From Flavisolibacter tropicus (GTDB taxonomy: Bacteria > Bacteroidota > Bacteroidia > Chitinophagales > Chitinophagaceae): a stretch of DNA of 64,000 bases. Below the pieces are notes generated by a model. That model had not been told where the DNA came from. It saw only the letters and a program-made list of their open reading frames with translations, and ran no database searches. Position 1 is the first letter of the stretch; each line of letters starts with the position of its first letter. The position numbers and the translations under genes were made by a program. Below are positions 32,873-42,420 of the stretch, in pieces. The stretch lies in the NCBI RefSeq assembly GCF_001644645.1, contig NZ_CP011390.1, positions 5,659,501-5,723,500 of the forward strand, read 5' to 3'.

Positions 32873-35491
32873 CTATTGTATGAGTGTCGTTGTTCCCTTT
32901 TCTATAAAGGATTTTCCGGTATAGTCTGTAGCTTTTACCATCCAGACATAGGAACTAGATGGCTGTAGTTTACCATTAATTTTACCATCCCAGCCTTTAC
33001 CATTTTCGGTTGTGCTAAAGACGAGTTGGCCCCATCGATTATAAACATAGAAAGCTTCAATGCTTTTGATACCAACTGCAATGGGTCGAAGAAGATCGTT
33101 TTTACTATCGCCATTTGGTGTAAAGGCCGTTGGTACAAATACCGAAGGTTTGGTAGTAAATACTTTAATCGTTATAAACGCAGAGTCAACACAACCTTCT
33201 TCATTAAAGATCAACAAACGATAGCGAATTCCATCTGAAGGGGCCTCATAAGTGGCGACAGGGTTGGAAATAGAGGTAGAGGAAAGACCTAATCCCGGTG
33301 ACCAAATATAAACGGCGCCAGGTGAAGCGTTTAATTGTAACGGCTGGCCAATAATAACCGCTGTATCTCTGCCGGCCGTGGCAGCTATATCAGGAATAAC
33401 ATCTACAAGTACTGTATCATAACTTGGTTTAGGACATCCTTTATTATCTGTAGCCATGGCTATATAAGCTGTTGGGCTTAACGGGTTGGCAATAGGATTC
33501 AATATGTTAGAATTCGATAGCGTTTCGGCTGGTGACCATTTAATCGAATTGCCATTGGTTTGCGCAGCTAACTGTGTGGTAGTGCCGTAGCAAATTCTGT
33601 CGTCTGGTCCCGCACTGATCGTAGGATATGGAATAGGCGTAATGGTTACTTGCCCAGTAGAAGAACAAGAGCCAATGCTGGCAGTTAAGGAATAAGTGGT
33701 TGTATTAAATGTGACTGCAGATGGGCTGGCCAACGAGGCGTCGTTTAAAGTTGCTGCTGGTGACCAGCTATAGGTAAAGGCATCTGATATGCACCTTAAT
33801 TGAATAACATCACCTTGGCATACGGTTGAATCGCCCATTACTTGCAAGGCTACTTTATCGGTTACACGTACCAGTACGGTATCTTGATTGATACAGCCAT
33901 TATCGTTAAGGGTGACAATAAAGAGTGTGTTTTGCTTTGGAGAGGCAATTGGATTACTTGTGTTAGCATTTGTAAGTGTAACAGCAGGCGCCCAGCTAAA
34001 TGTTCCGGTGCCTTCGGCTTGTAGCTGTACATTATCTTTAATGCAAATAAGCGTATCGTCAAAGCTTACGTTTATAGGTGGTTTATCCATAATGCCAACC
34101 AGCTTCGTTATGGTATCTACACAACCATTTGAATTGCCAACAATAAGTTGGGCCACCCGCTCGCCAATAGAAGGATAAGTATAGCTTGGGTTATTGGTAC
34201 TGGAGGCGATATCATTGGGATTAGCAAAGTCACCAAAGTCCCAGTCCCAGGCATTTACCGAACCATAAACAGCAGTTGAAGCATCTCTAAAGACCGTAGG
34301 TTTATTTAGACAAATGCCTGAAAATGTAAAGTCCGGTTTAAAGCCAGGGTACACACGTATTAGCGCGCTTGTTGAATCGGAGCAAGTTTCATTAAGGTTT
34401 ATAATCAGCTTTATTGTATAAAGTCCGGTATCCTGAAATGTATGATTGAGAGCCATTGCTCTCGAGGCAAATATCTGTTGACCAGTACTATTTTCAATAA
34501 ACCAGTCTTGTGTATGAATTAATGAGCTGGTGGACCGGTTTACGATAGAGATACTTTTTGTGTCCCGGCAAAGCTGATATTCTGGATCAAGTATAGCTCC
34601 GGCCACCTGGCAAGGAGCAATATTGATCTGAACATCTTTTCGTTGAACGGCAATGACCCTCCCATTGCGTATTTCTTCTACACATACCGTTACCACATAG
34701 GCGCCTTCTGAAGGCGCAATGCCCGAGATTAATCCTGTATTGGGATTTACTGTTGGAGTACCTAGTGGATTTGTTCCGGCAAAACCACCTCCATATGGAA
34801 CCTCTTGAAAAGGCGGGTTTACAGTGGGAGAAGGAGAATTGCCTCCGGCAGTAATGCCGCTACGATACGCATTGCAAAACGAGTAGCGTAGTCGGTCACC
34901 ATCTTTATCTTCAGCCGCAAAACTGTATGCAAAGTTGTTGTTTGCACAAACCACTACCAGATCGCTTCCAATAAAGCGAGCGCTGTTGTTTGTGGGACCA
35001 TTATCTACTAATCCCGTACCTGGTATTTCTGCTGTATAGGTAGCACCGATTTGTGAGTATCCCGGTTGTAGGTTGTTAATGCCGGCTATGCGGAAGTTTA
35101 CCTGGCTTGCTAAAACATATCCAGAGATGGAAGAAGGAAGTGAAAGCGAAAAATTATAATAACCAACTTCGTAGCAAACAAGTGGGGGATTGGTGATACA
35201 GGGATCTGGGTTGGAGATTTGGATGGTTTCTTGCTTGGTAAGGGTAACGTTCATGTCTCTTACCCTACTGTTACTGGCTTTATCAAAAATGGAAACAACT
35301 GTTGGATTATTAAAGGAACGGCCGCTGTTGCAGCGCATGTAAAATTTTAGTGTAACATTATAGGTATGCATGCCATTGAAAAACCCCTCGTATGTATAAT
35401 ACATCTCTCCACCTGTAATGTGGTCAGCCTTGCATAGGTAAGGCATAGTAATGCAAAGCAGAATAGTTAAGAGTGTGCCTATACTTTTCAT
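32873..35491 (-). CDS. T9SS cargo protein with PKD-like and gliding-motility C-terminal domains
   Basis: An 872-residue exported protein. The signal peptide MKSIGTLLTILLCITMPYLC decides the start at 35491 over 35557. The N-terminal region (ADHITGGEMYYTYEG) is followed by PKD-like domains (VNAWDWDFGD; SYTYPSIGERVAQLIV) and three repeats with the pattern W-S/A-P-A-x-T-L-x-N/D-A/S. The end holds the gliding-motility-associated domain (VFVPTAFTPNGDSKNDLLRP, FYVYNRWGQLVF, GWDGKINGK), a type B T9SS sorting signal. It is probably a surface adhesin; cargo for the secretion system whose plug is at 25.5 kb. Confidence 0.88.
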   Translation of the reverse strand: MKSIGTLLTILLCITMPYLCKADHITGGEMYYTYEGFFNGMHTYNVTLKFYMRCNSGRSFNNPTVVSIFDKASNSRVRDMNVTLTKQETIQISNPDPCITNPPLVCYEVGYYNFSLSLPSSISGYVLASQVNFRIAGINNLQPGYSQIGATYTAEIPGTGLVDNGPTNNSARFIGSDLVVVCANNNFAYSFAAEDKDGDRLRYSFCNAYRSGITAGGNSPSPTVNPPFQEVPYGGGFAGTNPLGTPTVNPNTGLISGIAPSEGAYVVTVCVEEIRNGRVIAVQRKDVQINIAPCQVAGAILDPEYQLCRDTKSISIVNRSTSSLIHTQDWFIENSTGQQIFASRAMALNHTFQDTGLYTIKLIINLNETCSDSTSALIRVYPGFKPDFTFSGICLNKPTVFRDASTAVYGSVNAWDWDFGDFANPNDIASSTNNPSYTYPSIGERVAQLIVGNSNGCVDTITKLVGIMDKPPINVSFDDTLICIKDNVQLQAEGTGTFSWAPAVTLTNANTSNPIASPKQNTLFIVTLNDNGCINQDTVLVRVTDKVALQVMGDSTVCQGDVIQLRCISDAFTYSWSPAATLNDASLASPSAVTFNTTTYSLTASIGSCSSTGQVTITPIPYPTISAGPDDRICYGTTTQLAAQTNGNSIKWSPAETLSNSNILNPIANPLSPTAYIAMATDNKGCPKPSYDTVLVDVIPDIAATAGRDTAVIIGQPLQLNASPGAVYIWSPGLGLSSTSISNPVATYEAPSDGIRYRLLIFNEEGCVDSAFITIKVFTTKPSVFVPTAFTPNGDSKNDLLRPIAVGIKSIEAFYVYNRWGQLVFSTTENGKGWDGKINGKLQPSSSYVWMVKATDYTGKSFIEKGTTTLIQ

Positions 35492-35613
35492 CGAACCGGT
35501 TATAAGTGGTACTAGAAAGGGTTGCTTGTTTCGGCACAGGATATGGTGGCTTTTCAAAGAGTAATATAATTTACGCTTTTTAGCGTTATTATCCTATTAA
35601 TTCAATACGTAAA

Positions 35614-36042
35614 ATGAAGGTCTTGAGTTTGCTGCAACCTTGGGCAACTTTAGCTGTTGCAGGTGCAAAGAAATTTGAGTGTCGTTCCTGGCAAACTGAA
35701 TACAGAGGAACAATCATAATTCATGCCAGTGCCAAGAAGCCAAATAAACGGGAATGCCAATTTTTCGAAGAAGATGCATACTTTAAAAAGTACATTGAGG
35801 ACATGGCTTATTTGCCTTATGGAGCTATTATCGGGAAGGTGGAATTAATAGATATATATCGCACTGAATGGTTGCTGCAAAACATAGAAATAATCTCATT
35901 TCATAATTGGGCGCAGGAACTAGCATTTGATGATTTTTCTCCAAATAGATATGCCTGGCACTTTGAGCAAGCTGAAATGTTTTCAATGGTATTGCCTATA
36001 AAAGGGCACCTGGGACTTTGGGAATATAACGGACAGCTATAA
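35614..36042 (+). CDS. ASCH domain-containing protein
   Basis: A 142-residue protein with the ASCH pattern MKVLSLLQPWATLAVAGAKKFECRSW, YRGTIIIHASAKKP and GAIIGKVELIDIY. ASCH domains share the PUA-like fold and are predicted to bind RNA, possibly acting on or reading modified nucleotides; no activity can be shown here. Divergent from the T9SS cargo gene. A good, full-length family match. Confidence 0.85.
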   Translation: MKVLSLLQPWATLAVAGAKKFECRSWQTEYRGTIIIHASAKKPNKRECQFFEEDAYFKKYIEDMAYLPYGAIIGKVELIDIYRTEWLLQNIEIISFHNWAQELAFDDFSPNRYAWHFEQAEMFSMVLPIKGHLGLWEYNGQL

Positions 36043-36086
36043 GTAACGATTTCATACAGTATATTTAAGTAATATAAAACTGGCAC

Positions 36087-37367
36087 ATGAAGAAACTCTT
36101 TACCCTATTATTTTCTATTGTATCCTATGGGGCTTTTGGGCAAACCACCTATTTATATTGCGGAAAGTTAATTGATGGTTTAAGTGCGACTGCGCAGCAG
36201 GAAGTGACCATCGTTGTTGATGGCAATAAGATCATCGAAGTGCAAAAGGGCTATCAAACACCACCATCGGGTGTTGCCGTAATTGATTTAAAAAAGAACA
36301 CGGTAATGCCAGGGTTGATTGATTCGCATGTTCATATAACCAGTGAAACCAGTAAGAACCGATACACAGAAGGTTTTACGCTAAATACAGAAGATTTTGC
36401 ATTCAGGTCGGTAGGATATGCAGAGCGAACATTGCTTGCCGGTTTTACAACGGTAAGGGATTTGGGAGGTTCAATTGCATTGGGCTTGCGTAATGCCATT
36501 AATGGGGGCTATATAAAAGGTCCCCGAATTATTGCAGCTGGAAAAATTATATCAACAACGGGAGGACATGGCGATCCTACCAATGGGTACAATCATGAGT
36601 TAATGGGTGACCCAGATGCAAAAGACGGGGTAATAAACAGTCCTGATGAAGCCCGGAAGGCGGTAAGGCAACATTATAAAGAAGGTGTAGATGTAATTAA
36701 AATAACGGCAACGGGCGGGGTATTAAGCAATGCAAAAGATGGTGCTGGCGCTCAATTTACAGAAGACGAGATAAAAGCTATTGTAAGCACGGCAAAAGAT
36801 TATGGTTTTAAAGTGGCAGCACATGCGCATGGTGCAGAAGGCATGAAGCGCGCTATTCGTGCCGGTGTAACATCAATTGAGCATGGTACTTTTATGGACG
36901 ATGAAGTGATTCGCTTGATGAAACAATACGGTACATATTATGTACCTACGATAACTGCAGGTAAGTCAACAGCAGATTCTGCCAAGATACCGGGCTACTA
37001 TCCACCCTTAGTTGTGCCCAAGGCCTTAGAAACGGGGCCTAAGATACAGGCAACCTTTACCAAAGCTTACAAAGCAGGAGTGAAGATTGCTTTTGGAACC
37101 GATGCTGGCGTATATGCGCATGGGAAAAACTACAAAGAATTTGAGTATATGGTAGAAGCTGGTATGCCGCCAATGGAAAGTATAAAAGCAGCCACGGTTT
37201 CTGCAGCTGATCTGCTAGGCGTTTCTGATAAGGTTGGTTCTATTGAAAAAGGTAAGCTTGCGGATATCATTGCTGTGGATGGCGATCCTCTTCAAGATAT
37301 TAAAGTGATGGGTAAAGTGCAGTTTGTAATGAAAGAAGGGAAGGTTTATAAGTCAGTAAGTTTATAG
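36087..37367 (+). CDS. Secreted amidohydrolase (imidazolonepropionase/Xaa-Pro dipeptidase-like)
   Basis: A 426-residue amidohydrolase with an N-terminal signal (MKKLFTLLFSIVSYGAFGQ). Metal ligands of the TIM barrel are visible: DSHVHIT, DVIKITATGGV (probable carboxylated Lys), AAHAHG, SIEHGT and FGTDAGV. Relatives hydrolyse cyclic amides, or dipeptides ending in proline or arginine; substrate cannot be fixed. Expected in the periplasm. Followed by a bidirectional terminator. Confidence 0.88.
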   Translation: MKKLFTLLFSIVSYGAFGQTTYLYCGKLIDGLSATAQQEVTIVVDGNKIIEVQKGYQTPPSGVAVIDLKKNTVMPGLIDSHVHITSETSKNRYTEGFTLNTEDFAFRSVGYAERTLLAGFTTVRDLGGSIALGLRNAINGGYIKGPRIIAAGKIISTTGGHGDPTNGYNHELMGDPDAKDGVINSPDEARKAVRQHYKEGVDVIKITATGGVLSNAKDGAGAQFTEDEIKAIVSTAKDYGFKVAAHAHGAEGMKRAIRAGVTSIEHGTFMDDEVIRLMKQYGTYYVPTITAGKSTADSAKIPGYYPPLVVPKALETGPKIQATFTKAYKAGVKIAFGTDAGVYAHGKNYKEFEYMVEAGMPPMESIKAATVSAADLLGVSDKVGSIEKGKLADIIAVDGDPLQDIKVMGKVQFVMKEGKVYKSVSL

Positions 37368-37384
37368 GTCAAAATATTAATTAT

Positions 37385-37419
37385 AAAAAAGCCGGTGGAT
37401 AAAACTACCGGCTTTTTTT
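37385..37419. terminator. Bidirectional terminator
   Basis: AAAAAAGCCGGT and ACCGGCTTTTTTT arms around GGATAAAACT, between convergent amidohydrolase and phosphoesterase genes. Confidence 0.85.
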
Positions 37420-37432
37420 ATAGCCAGGTTTA

Positions 37433-38173
37433 TTAAACTTCCAAAAGGTAAAAGGGAACATCATAGCCATGCTTTTCTAAAATTTGTTTGGCTACATTAT
37501 ACACTTTAATGCCGCTGCTTGTAGTGCCTTCCAGCGTGCCTACATGTGCATGACCATGAAAGGCGGCAACTACTTGTCTTCGGTTTAACGGCTCCGATAA
37601 ACGAGATGATCCCAGGAAGGGATAGATCACTTCAGGTTCACCAATTATCGTTTCTTTAATTGGGGCATAATGCATAATGGCGATCTTCTTAATGTTTTCG
37701 TTTTCCTGGTCTAAACGGGCCAGTGCTCTGTCTAAATGCAGTGCTTCATCTACCGCTTCCTGTACAAAGGCTTTCATAGCCCCTTCGCCAAACATGGATA
37801 ACATATGAGCATCAAAGCCACCACCGAAGCCTTTTACACCGGCAAAGCCAATACCGTTAATGACAACTGCTTCGCCATCCAGCATATGCACTCCCTCTTT
37901 TAAAAGAATCTGGCGAATCAGCTTGTGGCGCCCTTTTTCAAAATCATGATTACCTAATACGGCCACAACTGGTACAGTGCATGCTTTTAGCTCTTCGATT
38001 AGTATTTGCGCTTCTACTTCATCTCCGGTATCGGTCAGGTCGCCACAAATGGCCAGAACGTCTGCCTGGCGCGATACTTCCTTAAAATAATCCACCCATT
38101 TGCCGCGGTCAGTTTCGCGTACATGTATATCGCCAACAGCTGCTATTTTTACTGTTTTTTTCCCTTCCTCCAT
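37433..38173 (-). CDS. Calcineurin-like metallophosphoesterase
   Basis: A 246-residue phosphoesterase with the dimetal signatures GDIHVRE, GDLTDTGD, GNHDFEKG and FHGHAHVG. The start at 38173 (MEEGKKTVKIAAVGDIH) is clear: an upstream extension to 38419 would run inside the nucleotidyltransferase gene. Four bases separate it from that gene, so they are co-transcribed. Substrate unknown; the pairing with a nucleotidyltransferase suggests linked addition and removal of a nucleotide or phosphate, which is inference. Confidence 0.85.
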   Translation of the reverse strand: MEEGKKTVKIAAVGDIHVRETDRGKWVDYFKEVSRQADVLAICGDLTDTGDEVEAQILIEELKACTVPVVAVLGNHDFEKGRHKLIRQILLKEGVHMLDGEAVVINGIGFAGVKGFGGGFDAHMLSMFGEGAMKAFVQEAVDEALHLDRALARLDQENENIKKIAIMHYAPIKETIIGEPEVIYPFLGSSRLSEPLNRRQVVAAFHGHAHVGTLEGTTSSGIKVYNVAKQILEKHGYDVPFYLLEV

Positions 38174-38177
38174 AGCC

Positions 38178-38921
38178 TTAAACCGTTTTGATGGTAATGA
38201 CTTTGTAATCCCATTCTTTGATATCAATCTGATACTGCGTTTGATCAATAATGGGGCCACGACATACTTTTTCCCAAGCTGGAGGAATATCGTATTGTTC
38301 TTTTGCTCGGTCCATAAGGTCGTCAAACAGCCATTTAGGTATGATGTCGTGAAACTCTGAAGGGTAGACAAATTGAAACTGGAGTATTTGGGCCAATAAG
38401 ATATGCCAGTGCCTGTCAAGGCGGGAGTAAATGCGTTTCCAGTCTAGCTTCTTGCCATATTTTAGCATTACGTGGTTAACATCGGCTCCATCATAACGTT
38501 CCCTGTTTTGTACATAGATCTTACACCAGATTAGTTCTTCTGGCGGTATAAATTTTACTTTGACACCGGCGAATTCACCTTCAATAGCATATTCGTACCA
38601 TGAGTCGTCTACCGTACAGATGTTGTTCACCGTATCAAAGATGATATCAATAAAATAGTCACCCTTGAAAACCTTGGCGAGCCAGCGGACATCATAAAGC
38701 TGGGTTTTATAACCCTTTTCGGCAAAATGCTTTAAGATCTTTGGGTACTCACTTGCCTTGCAGAAAACATCCAGATCCTTAGTGTCTCGGTAGATGCCCG
38801 TATAGTTAAACATGGCAAATGCTCCACCAAGCATAAAGTTGGAGCCGCTTTCCTGCAATAAATCCAATGCCTCCCTATAAAAAGCATGTGCTTCTTTTCT
38901 TTGCTCTTCAGTAACTATCAT
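38178..38921 (-). CDS. Predicted nucleotidyltransferase
   Basis: A 247-residue protein. GGAFAMFNYTGIYRDTKDLDVF (read in two parts: GGAFAMF and RDTKDLDVF) gives the G-G-x(n)-D-x-D signature of Pol-beta-type nucleotidyltransferases; the third acidic residue is probably in DYFIDIIFD. C-terminal helices carry PPEELIWCKIYVQNRERYDGAD, typical of these proteins. It would transfer an NMP onto an unknown acceptor. In operon with the phosphoesterase. No toxin/antitoxin partner of AbiEii type is beside it. Confidence 0.8.
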   Translation of the reverse strand: MIVTEEQRKEAHAFYREALDLLQESGSNFMLGGAFAMFNYTGIYRDTKDLDVFCKASEYPKILKHFAEKGYKTQLYDVRWLAKVFKGDYFIDIIFDTVNNICTVDDSWYEYAIEGEFAGVKVKFIPPEELIWCKIYVQNRERYDGADVNHVMLKYGKKLDWKRIYSRLDRHWHILLAQILQFQFVYPSEFHDIIPKWLFDDLMDRAKEQYDIPPAWEKVCRGPIIDQTQYQIDIKEWDYKVITIKTV

Positions 38922-39063
38922 ACATGTATATTAACACTCGTCAATAACGCCTATCCTTTTGGGACGCAGACATACGTGCAAATACTACTGAATAAAAGAA
39001 TGTGCCAAGCATACCAGAGGCGCTGTGAACCAATGGCAAATAGCTATGTCTTTTCTGGAAAAA
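38922..39063. other. Short gap upstream of the nucleotidyltransferase gene
   Basis: Nothing supported; presumably holds the promoter of the nucleotidyltransferase-phosphoesterase operon. No exact TAnnTTTG match on that strand was noticed. Confidence 0.3.
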
Positions 39064-39186
39064 TCAGAGAAGGTTGTCTCTGTTCATCTTAAAGAGAATT
39101 ACCATAAAGGCAATAAGAACGATCAAAACAGCATCAATAACCTTGTTTTTATCAACCTGCTGTAAAAGTTTTTGCAATAGGTTCAT
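39064..39186 (-). CDS. Small single-helix membrane protein, 40 residues
   Basis: A 40-codon ORF: MNLLQKLLQQVDKNKVIDAV, then a hydrophobic helix LIVLIAFMVILF, then the basic tail KMNRDNLL. Amphipathic N-terminal helix plus one membrane helix is a common small-membrane-protein plan. No Shine-Dalgarno sequence; TTATTTTG, a 6-7/8 promoter match, lies upstream. No family recognised. It resembles in kind, but not in sequence, the 48-residue ORF at 30713. Confidence 0.45.
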   Translation of the reverse strand: MNLLQKLLQQVDKNKVIDAVLIVLIAFMVILFKMNRDNLL

Positions 39187-39362
39187 AGGAGTACGTGGAT
39201 TTCTGCAGACAAAATAATTAATGGCGCTTGAATTAGGAAATGGTAAAATGCGGTTATAGGTGAAATCTATTATGATTTAATAGTAATAGGGGAGGCTGTT
39301 GTATGATTCAGGGTCAGTTGCGTTAATTAAGAGCGGGAAAGTGTATGAGTCAAATTAGGCAA

Positions 39363-39390
39363 TAAAAAAGCCCTGTAAAATACAGGGCTT
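39363..39390 (-). terminator. ahcY terminator
   Basis: On the minus strand AAGCCCTGTA and TACAGGGCTT pair around TTT and are followed by TTTT. Begins 24 bases after the ahcY stop. Confidence 0.85.
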
Positions 39391-39413
39391 TGGATCAGTT
39401 TTATTTTCAGTTA

Positions 39414-40742
39414 TTAATAACGGTAATGTTCTGATTTGAAAGGACCATACTGAGGTATGCCTAGGTAAGCAGCTTGCTCTTCAGTCAATTCATCCAATTC
39501 TACACCAATTTTAGCTAAGTGTAGACGAGCTACTTTCTCATCCAAATGCTTTGGCAGAACGTATACTTTGTTCTCGTAGTTTTTACCATTTGTCCATAAT
39601 TCAATCTGGGCCAAAGTTTGGTTGGTAAAGGAATTACTCATTACGAATGAAGGGTGGCCAGTAGCACAACCTAAGTTTACCAAACGACCTTCAGCTAATA
39701 CAATAACATCTTTACCGTCGATGTTATAAATATCTACCTGAGGTTTGATAGTATCTTTTGTATGACCGTAGTTAGTATTTAACCAAGCCATATCGATTTC
39801 GATGTCGAAGTGACCAATGTTACAAACAATGGCTTTATCCTTCATCAGGCGGAAGTGCTTTTCAGTGATCAGATCGCGGCAGCCAGAAGCCGTAACAACG
39901 ATGTCAGCTTCTTTTACAGCATCAACCATTTTCTTTACTTCAAAGCCGTCCATAGCAGCTTGTAACGCACAGATAGGATCGATCTCTGTAACGATTACGC
40001 GGCAGCCAGCACCTTTTAAAGAGGCGGCAGAACCTTTACCTACGTCGCCATAGCTACCTACAACAGCCACTTTACCAGCCATCATTACGTCTGTAGCGCG
40101 GCGGATAGCGTCAACCAAAGATTCTTTACAACCGTATTTGTTATCAAACTTAGATTTAGTAACTGAATCGTTTACGTTGATAGCAGGCATTGGTAAAGTA
40201 CCTTTCGCCATTCTTTCATACAAGCGATGTACTCCTGTAGTTGTTTCTTCAGAAATACCTTTTACGTGTTGAACCAGTTCAGGGTATTTATCTAATACGA
40301 TATTGGTTAAATCGCCACCATCATCCAGGATCATGTTCAATGGACGATCAGCTCCACCAAAGAACAAGGTCTGCTCAATACACCAATCCGCTTCTTCGAT
40401 TGTTTGGCCTTTCCATGCAAAAACACCGATACCAGCTGCTGCAATAGCTGCTGCTGCGTGATCTTGTGTAGAGAAAATGTTGCAAGAGCTCCACTTTACT
40501 TCAGCACCTAAAGCCACAAGTGTTTCAATTAAAACAGCAGTTTGGATGGTCATGTGAAGACAGCCAGCAATGCGGGCTCCTTTTAAAGGTTGAGAAGGAC
40601 CATACTCAGCACGGATAGCCATAAGACCTGGCATCTCTGCTTCTGCTAAACGAATTTCTTTGCGACCCCACTCGGCAAGGCTCATATCTTTCACCTTATA
40701 TGAAAGGCTGAAGTTGATGTTGGATTGCGTAATTGTAGACAT
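39414..40742 (-). CDS. ahcY: Adenosylhomocysteinase
   Basis: AhcY reversibly splits S-adenosylhomocysteine into adenosine and homocysteine, relieving product inhibition of SAM-dependent methyltransferases. The 442-residue protein has [28 protein letters not shown], the NAD-binding [27 protein letters not shown] and the C-terminal [11 protein letters not shown]. An exact promoter element lies 17 bases upstream. It is divergent from an Lrp-type regulator. Full length and typical. Confidence 0.98.
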   Translation of the reverse strand: MSTITQSNINFSLSYKVKDMSLAEWGRKEIRLAEAEMPGLMAIRAEYGPSQPLKGARIAGCLHMTIQTAVLIETLVALGAEVKWSSCNIFSTQDHAAAAIAAAGIGVFAWKGQTIEEADWCIEQTLFFGGADRPLNMILDDGGDLTNIVLDKYPELVQHVKGISEETTTGVHRLYERMAKGTLPMPAINVNDSVTKSKFDNKYGCKESLVDAIRRATDVMMAGKVAVVGSYGDVGKGSAASLKGAGCRVIVTEIDPICALQAAMDGFEVKKMVDAVKEADIVVTASGCRDLITEKHFRLMKDKAIVCNIGHFDIEIDMAWLNTNYGHTKDTIKPQVDIYNIDGKDVIVLAEGRLVNLGCATGHPSFVMSNSFTNQTLAQIELWTNGKNYENKVYVLPKHLDEKVARLHLAKIGVELDELTEEQAAYLGIPQYGPFKSEHYRY

Positions 40743-40759
40743 AAAAAGAATTTGAGCGA

Positions 40760-40767
40760 CAAAGGTA
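40760..40767 (-). promoter_or_regulatory. ahcY -7 promoter element (TACCTTTG)
   Basis: Minus-strand exact TAnnTTTG match ending 17 bases before the ahcY ATG, in the 115-base gap shared with the divergent Lrp-family gene. Confidence 0.6.
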
Positions 40768-40857
40768 ATTAGATAGGATAAGTTTCTCTAAAAGGTTGAC
40801 TAAATAGAAAAATTTTCTTTCTGATCTGTATTTTGCAGCATAAACTCCTTTACAAAA

Positions 40858-41346
40858 ATGGCAAAAAGCATAAAAACAGAGGAAATGCCTGCTCTGGACA
40901 AAACAGACCTGGCAATTCTTAGGCTACTACAGCAAAATGCCCGTATTACGATTAAGGAAATTTCAGAAAAAGTACATCTCAGCAGTACTCCTGTTCATGA
41001 ACGTATACGGAGGATGGAAGAAACGGGTGTGATCAAGCAATATGTGACACTTTTGAATGGAGCTATGCTTAAAAAGGGGTTGATGGTTATCTGCTACCTC
41101 ACTTTGCGACAGCACAGTAAAGCGGCTGGGGATAAGTTTATAAAAACCATCATGCAAATGGATGAAGTGATAGAATGCTTAACTATTTCTGGCCAGTTTG
41201 ATTTTATGCTAAAAGTAGTTGCTGAAAATATGGATGCTTACTATGATTTTCATGTAAACCGTCTTGGACAAATTGAGAATGTGGGAAATGTGCAGAGTGT
41301 ATTTGTAATGGGTGTTATTAAGCAATCGCACCAACTTGTATTTTAA
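40858..41346 (+). CDS. Lrp/AsnC-family transcriptional regulator
   Basis: A 162-residue regulator. The N-terminal winged helix contains LDKTDLAILRLLQQNARIT and IKEISEKVHLSSTPVHERIRRME, followed by a linker and a C-terminal RAM (ACT-like) domain with VIECLTISGQFDFMLKVVA. Such proteins sense amino acids or related metabolites and form octamers. Its position opposite ahcY, 115 bases away, makes ahcY and its own gene candidate targets. Ligand cannot be read. Confidence 0.92.
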   Translation: MAKSIKTEEMPALDKTDLAILRLLQQNARITIKEISEKVHLSSTPVHERIRRMEETGVIKQYVTLLNGAMLKKGLMVICYLTLRQHSKAAGDKFIKTIMQMDEVIECLTISGQFDFMLKVVAENMDAYYDFHVNRLGQIENVGNVQSVFVMGVIKQSHQLVF

Positions 41347-41390
41347 GGAGTGTTTAAACCTGAAAAGGTAAATGTCAGGAAACTAATTAG

Positions 41391-42056
41391 TTAAAGCGAT
41401 CTAAGTATGCTTTGGCTTTGTGGAATCGGTGCTTGCTGTGATAGCTTTAATTCCATGACAAAGTCATTTATAAAATAGCCATTACCCACCTCCGAAAATT
41501 CTGTTTTTGCAACCGTGAAGCCTAGTTGCTCATAAAAAGCTTTAGCCGGATTATACTGATTTACATTTAGTGTTAGAGCGGCGGCTTTTTTAGCTGTTAA
41601 TTCAGCTATTATCTTATCCATAGTAAACTTGCCAGCACCCAAGCCTTGATAGGCTGGTAAAATATAGATTTTATGAAGCTTGTAAACAGATGGGGCTACT
41701 TCACTATAAGAGGCAAATCCTATAGATTGATTACCAGCATTAATAATATGATATTGGTGTCCGATAGTCATTTGTCTTTGTAGGGAAGCTTCGCTGAACC
41801 ATTTGTTCAACATATAAATAACCTGTTGAGGAGAGTAAGTTTCAGCATAGGTTTTAGGCCAGATCTCTAATGCCAGGTTTCGGATACTGTTAATATCATT
41901 TAAGTTGGCGTGCTGTATAGAAAAGTTATGGGTTGTTTTTTCTATTGGAAAGGAGAGCTTAGAATAGTTGTTGTATGAAACGCGTTTGTATCTTACATAC
42001 CCATATATGCCTAGTGCTAATAAAATGATTGCTCCAAAAAGAAAGATTAGGATCAT
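41391..42056 (-). CDS. GNAT-family acetyltransferase with N-terminal membrane helix
   Basis: A 221-residue protein. Residues 1-22 (ILIFLFGAIILLALGIYGYV) form a membrane helix followed by basic residues, so the catalytic domain should face the cytoplasm. The GNAT domain covers about residues 48-205, with the acetyl-CoA loop LPAYQGLGAGKFTMDKI and the NQYNPAKAFYEQLGF motif. Substrate unknown. A soluble start further in cannot be excluded, though no good ATG exists just before the domain. Confidence 0.8.
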   Translation of the reverse strand: MILIFLFGAIILLALGIYGYVRYKRVSYNNYSKLSFPIEKTTHNFSIQHANLNDINSIRNLALEIWPKTYAETYSPQQVIYMLNKWFSEASLQRQMTIGHQYHIINAGNQSIGFASYSEVAPSVYKLHKIYILPAYQGLGAGKFTMDKIIAELTAKKAAALTLNVNQYNPAKAFYEQLGFTVAKTEFSEVGNGYFINDFVMELKLSQQAPIPQSQSILRSL

Positions 42057-42420
42057 TTAGATTAATTGATAGTTAGCAAACGTCCGTTTAATTATTAGCT
42101 ATCACAAAGAACAAGCTTTAGGCAGAGGGCGTGAATAGCTTCATGTATAAACTGCTTTTTTTGCGTTATCATTTAGCCTCCTTTGTGATTTACGTGTGAA
42201 ATCAAGCCCATTATGAACATGGCACAACTATTTTAAATGTCTTGAAGGAGAGCCATAATTTGATCAACCTGATACTGCAACCATAAACGAGGAGCATGCT
42301 CAGGTTTTTAATTATTTTACTTTTTTACTTGCGTGGTTATTTAAATTCAGGATTACCCGGTTTCAAAGGGTAAAAGCTACAGATTGTGTATATTGTTAAT
42401 TCCTATTAATCAGTACTATT
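42057..42420. other. 364-bp gap without supported features
   Basis: Lies between divergent GNAT and metallopeptidase-like genes and presumably holds both promoters. No exact TAnnTTTG element, hairpin or ORF of note was seen. Confidence 0.4.

Noticed and set aside
38178..38921. AbiEii/MNT-HEPN toxin-antitoxin pair
   Set aside because: The partner gene is a calcineurin-like phosphoesterase, not an AbiEi or HEPN protein.
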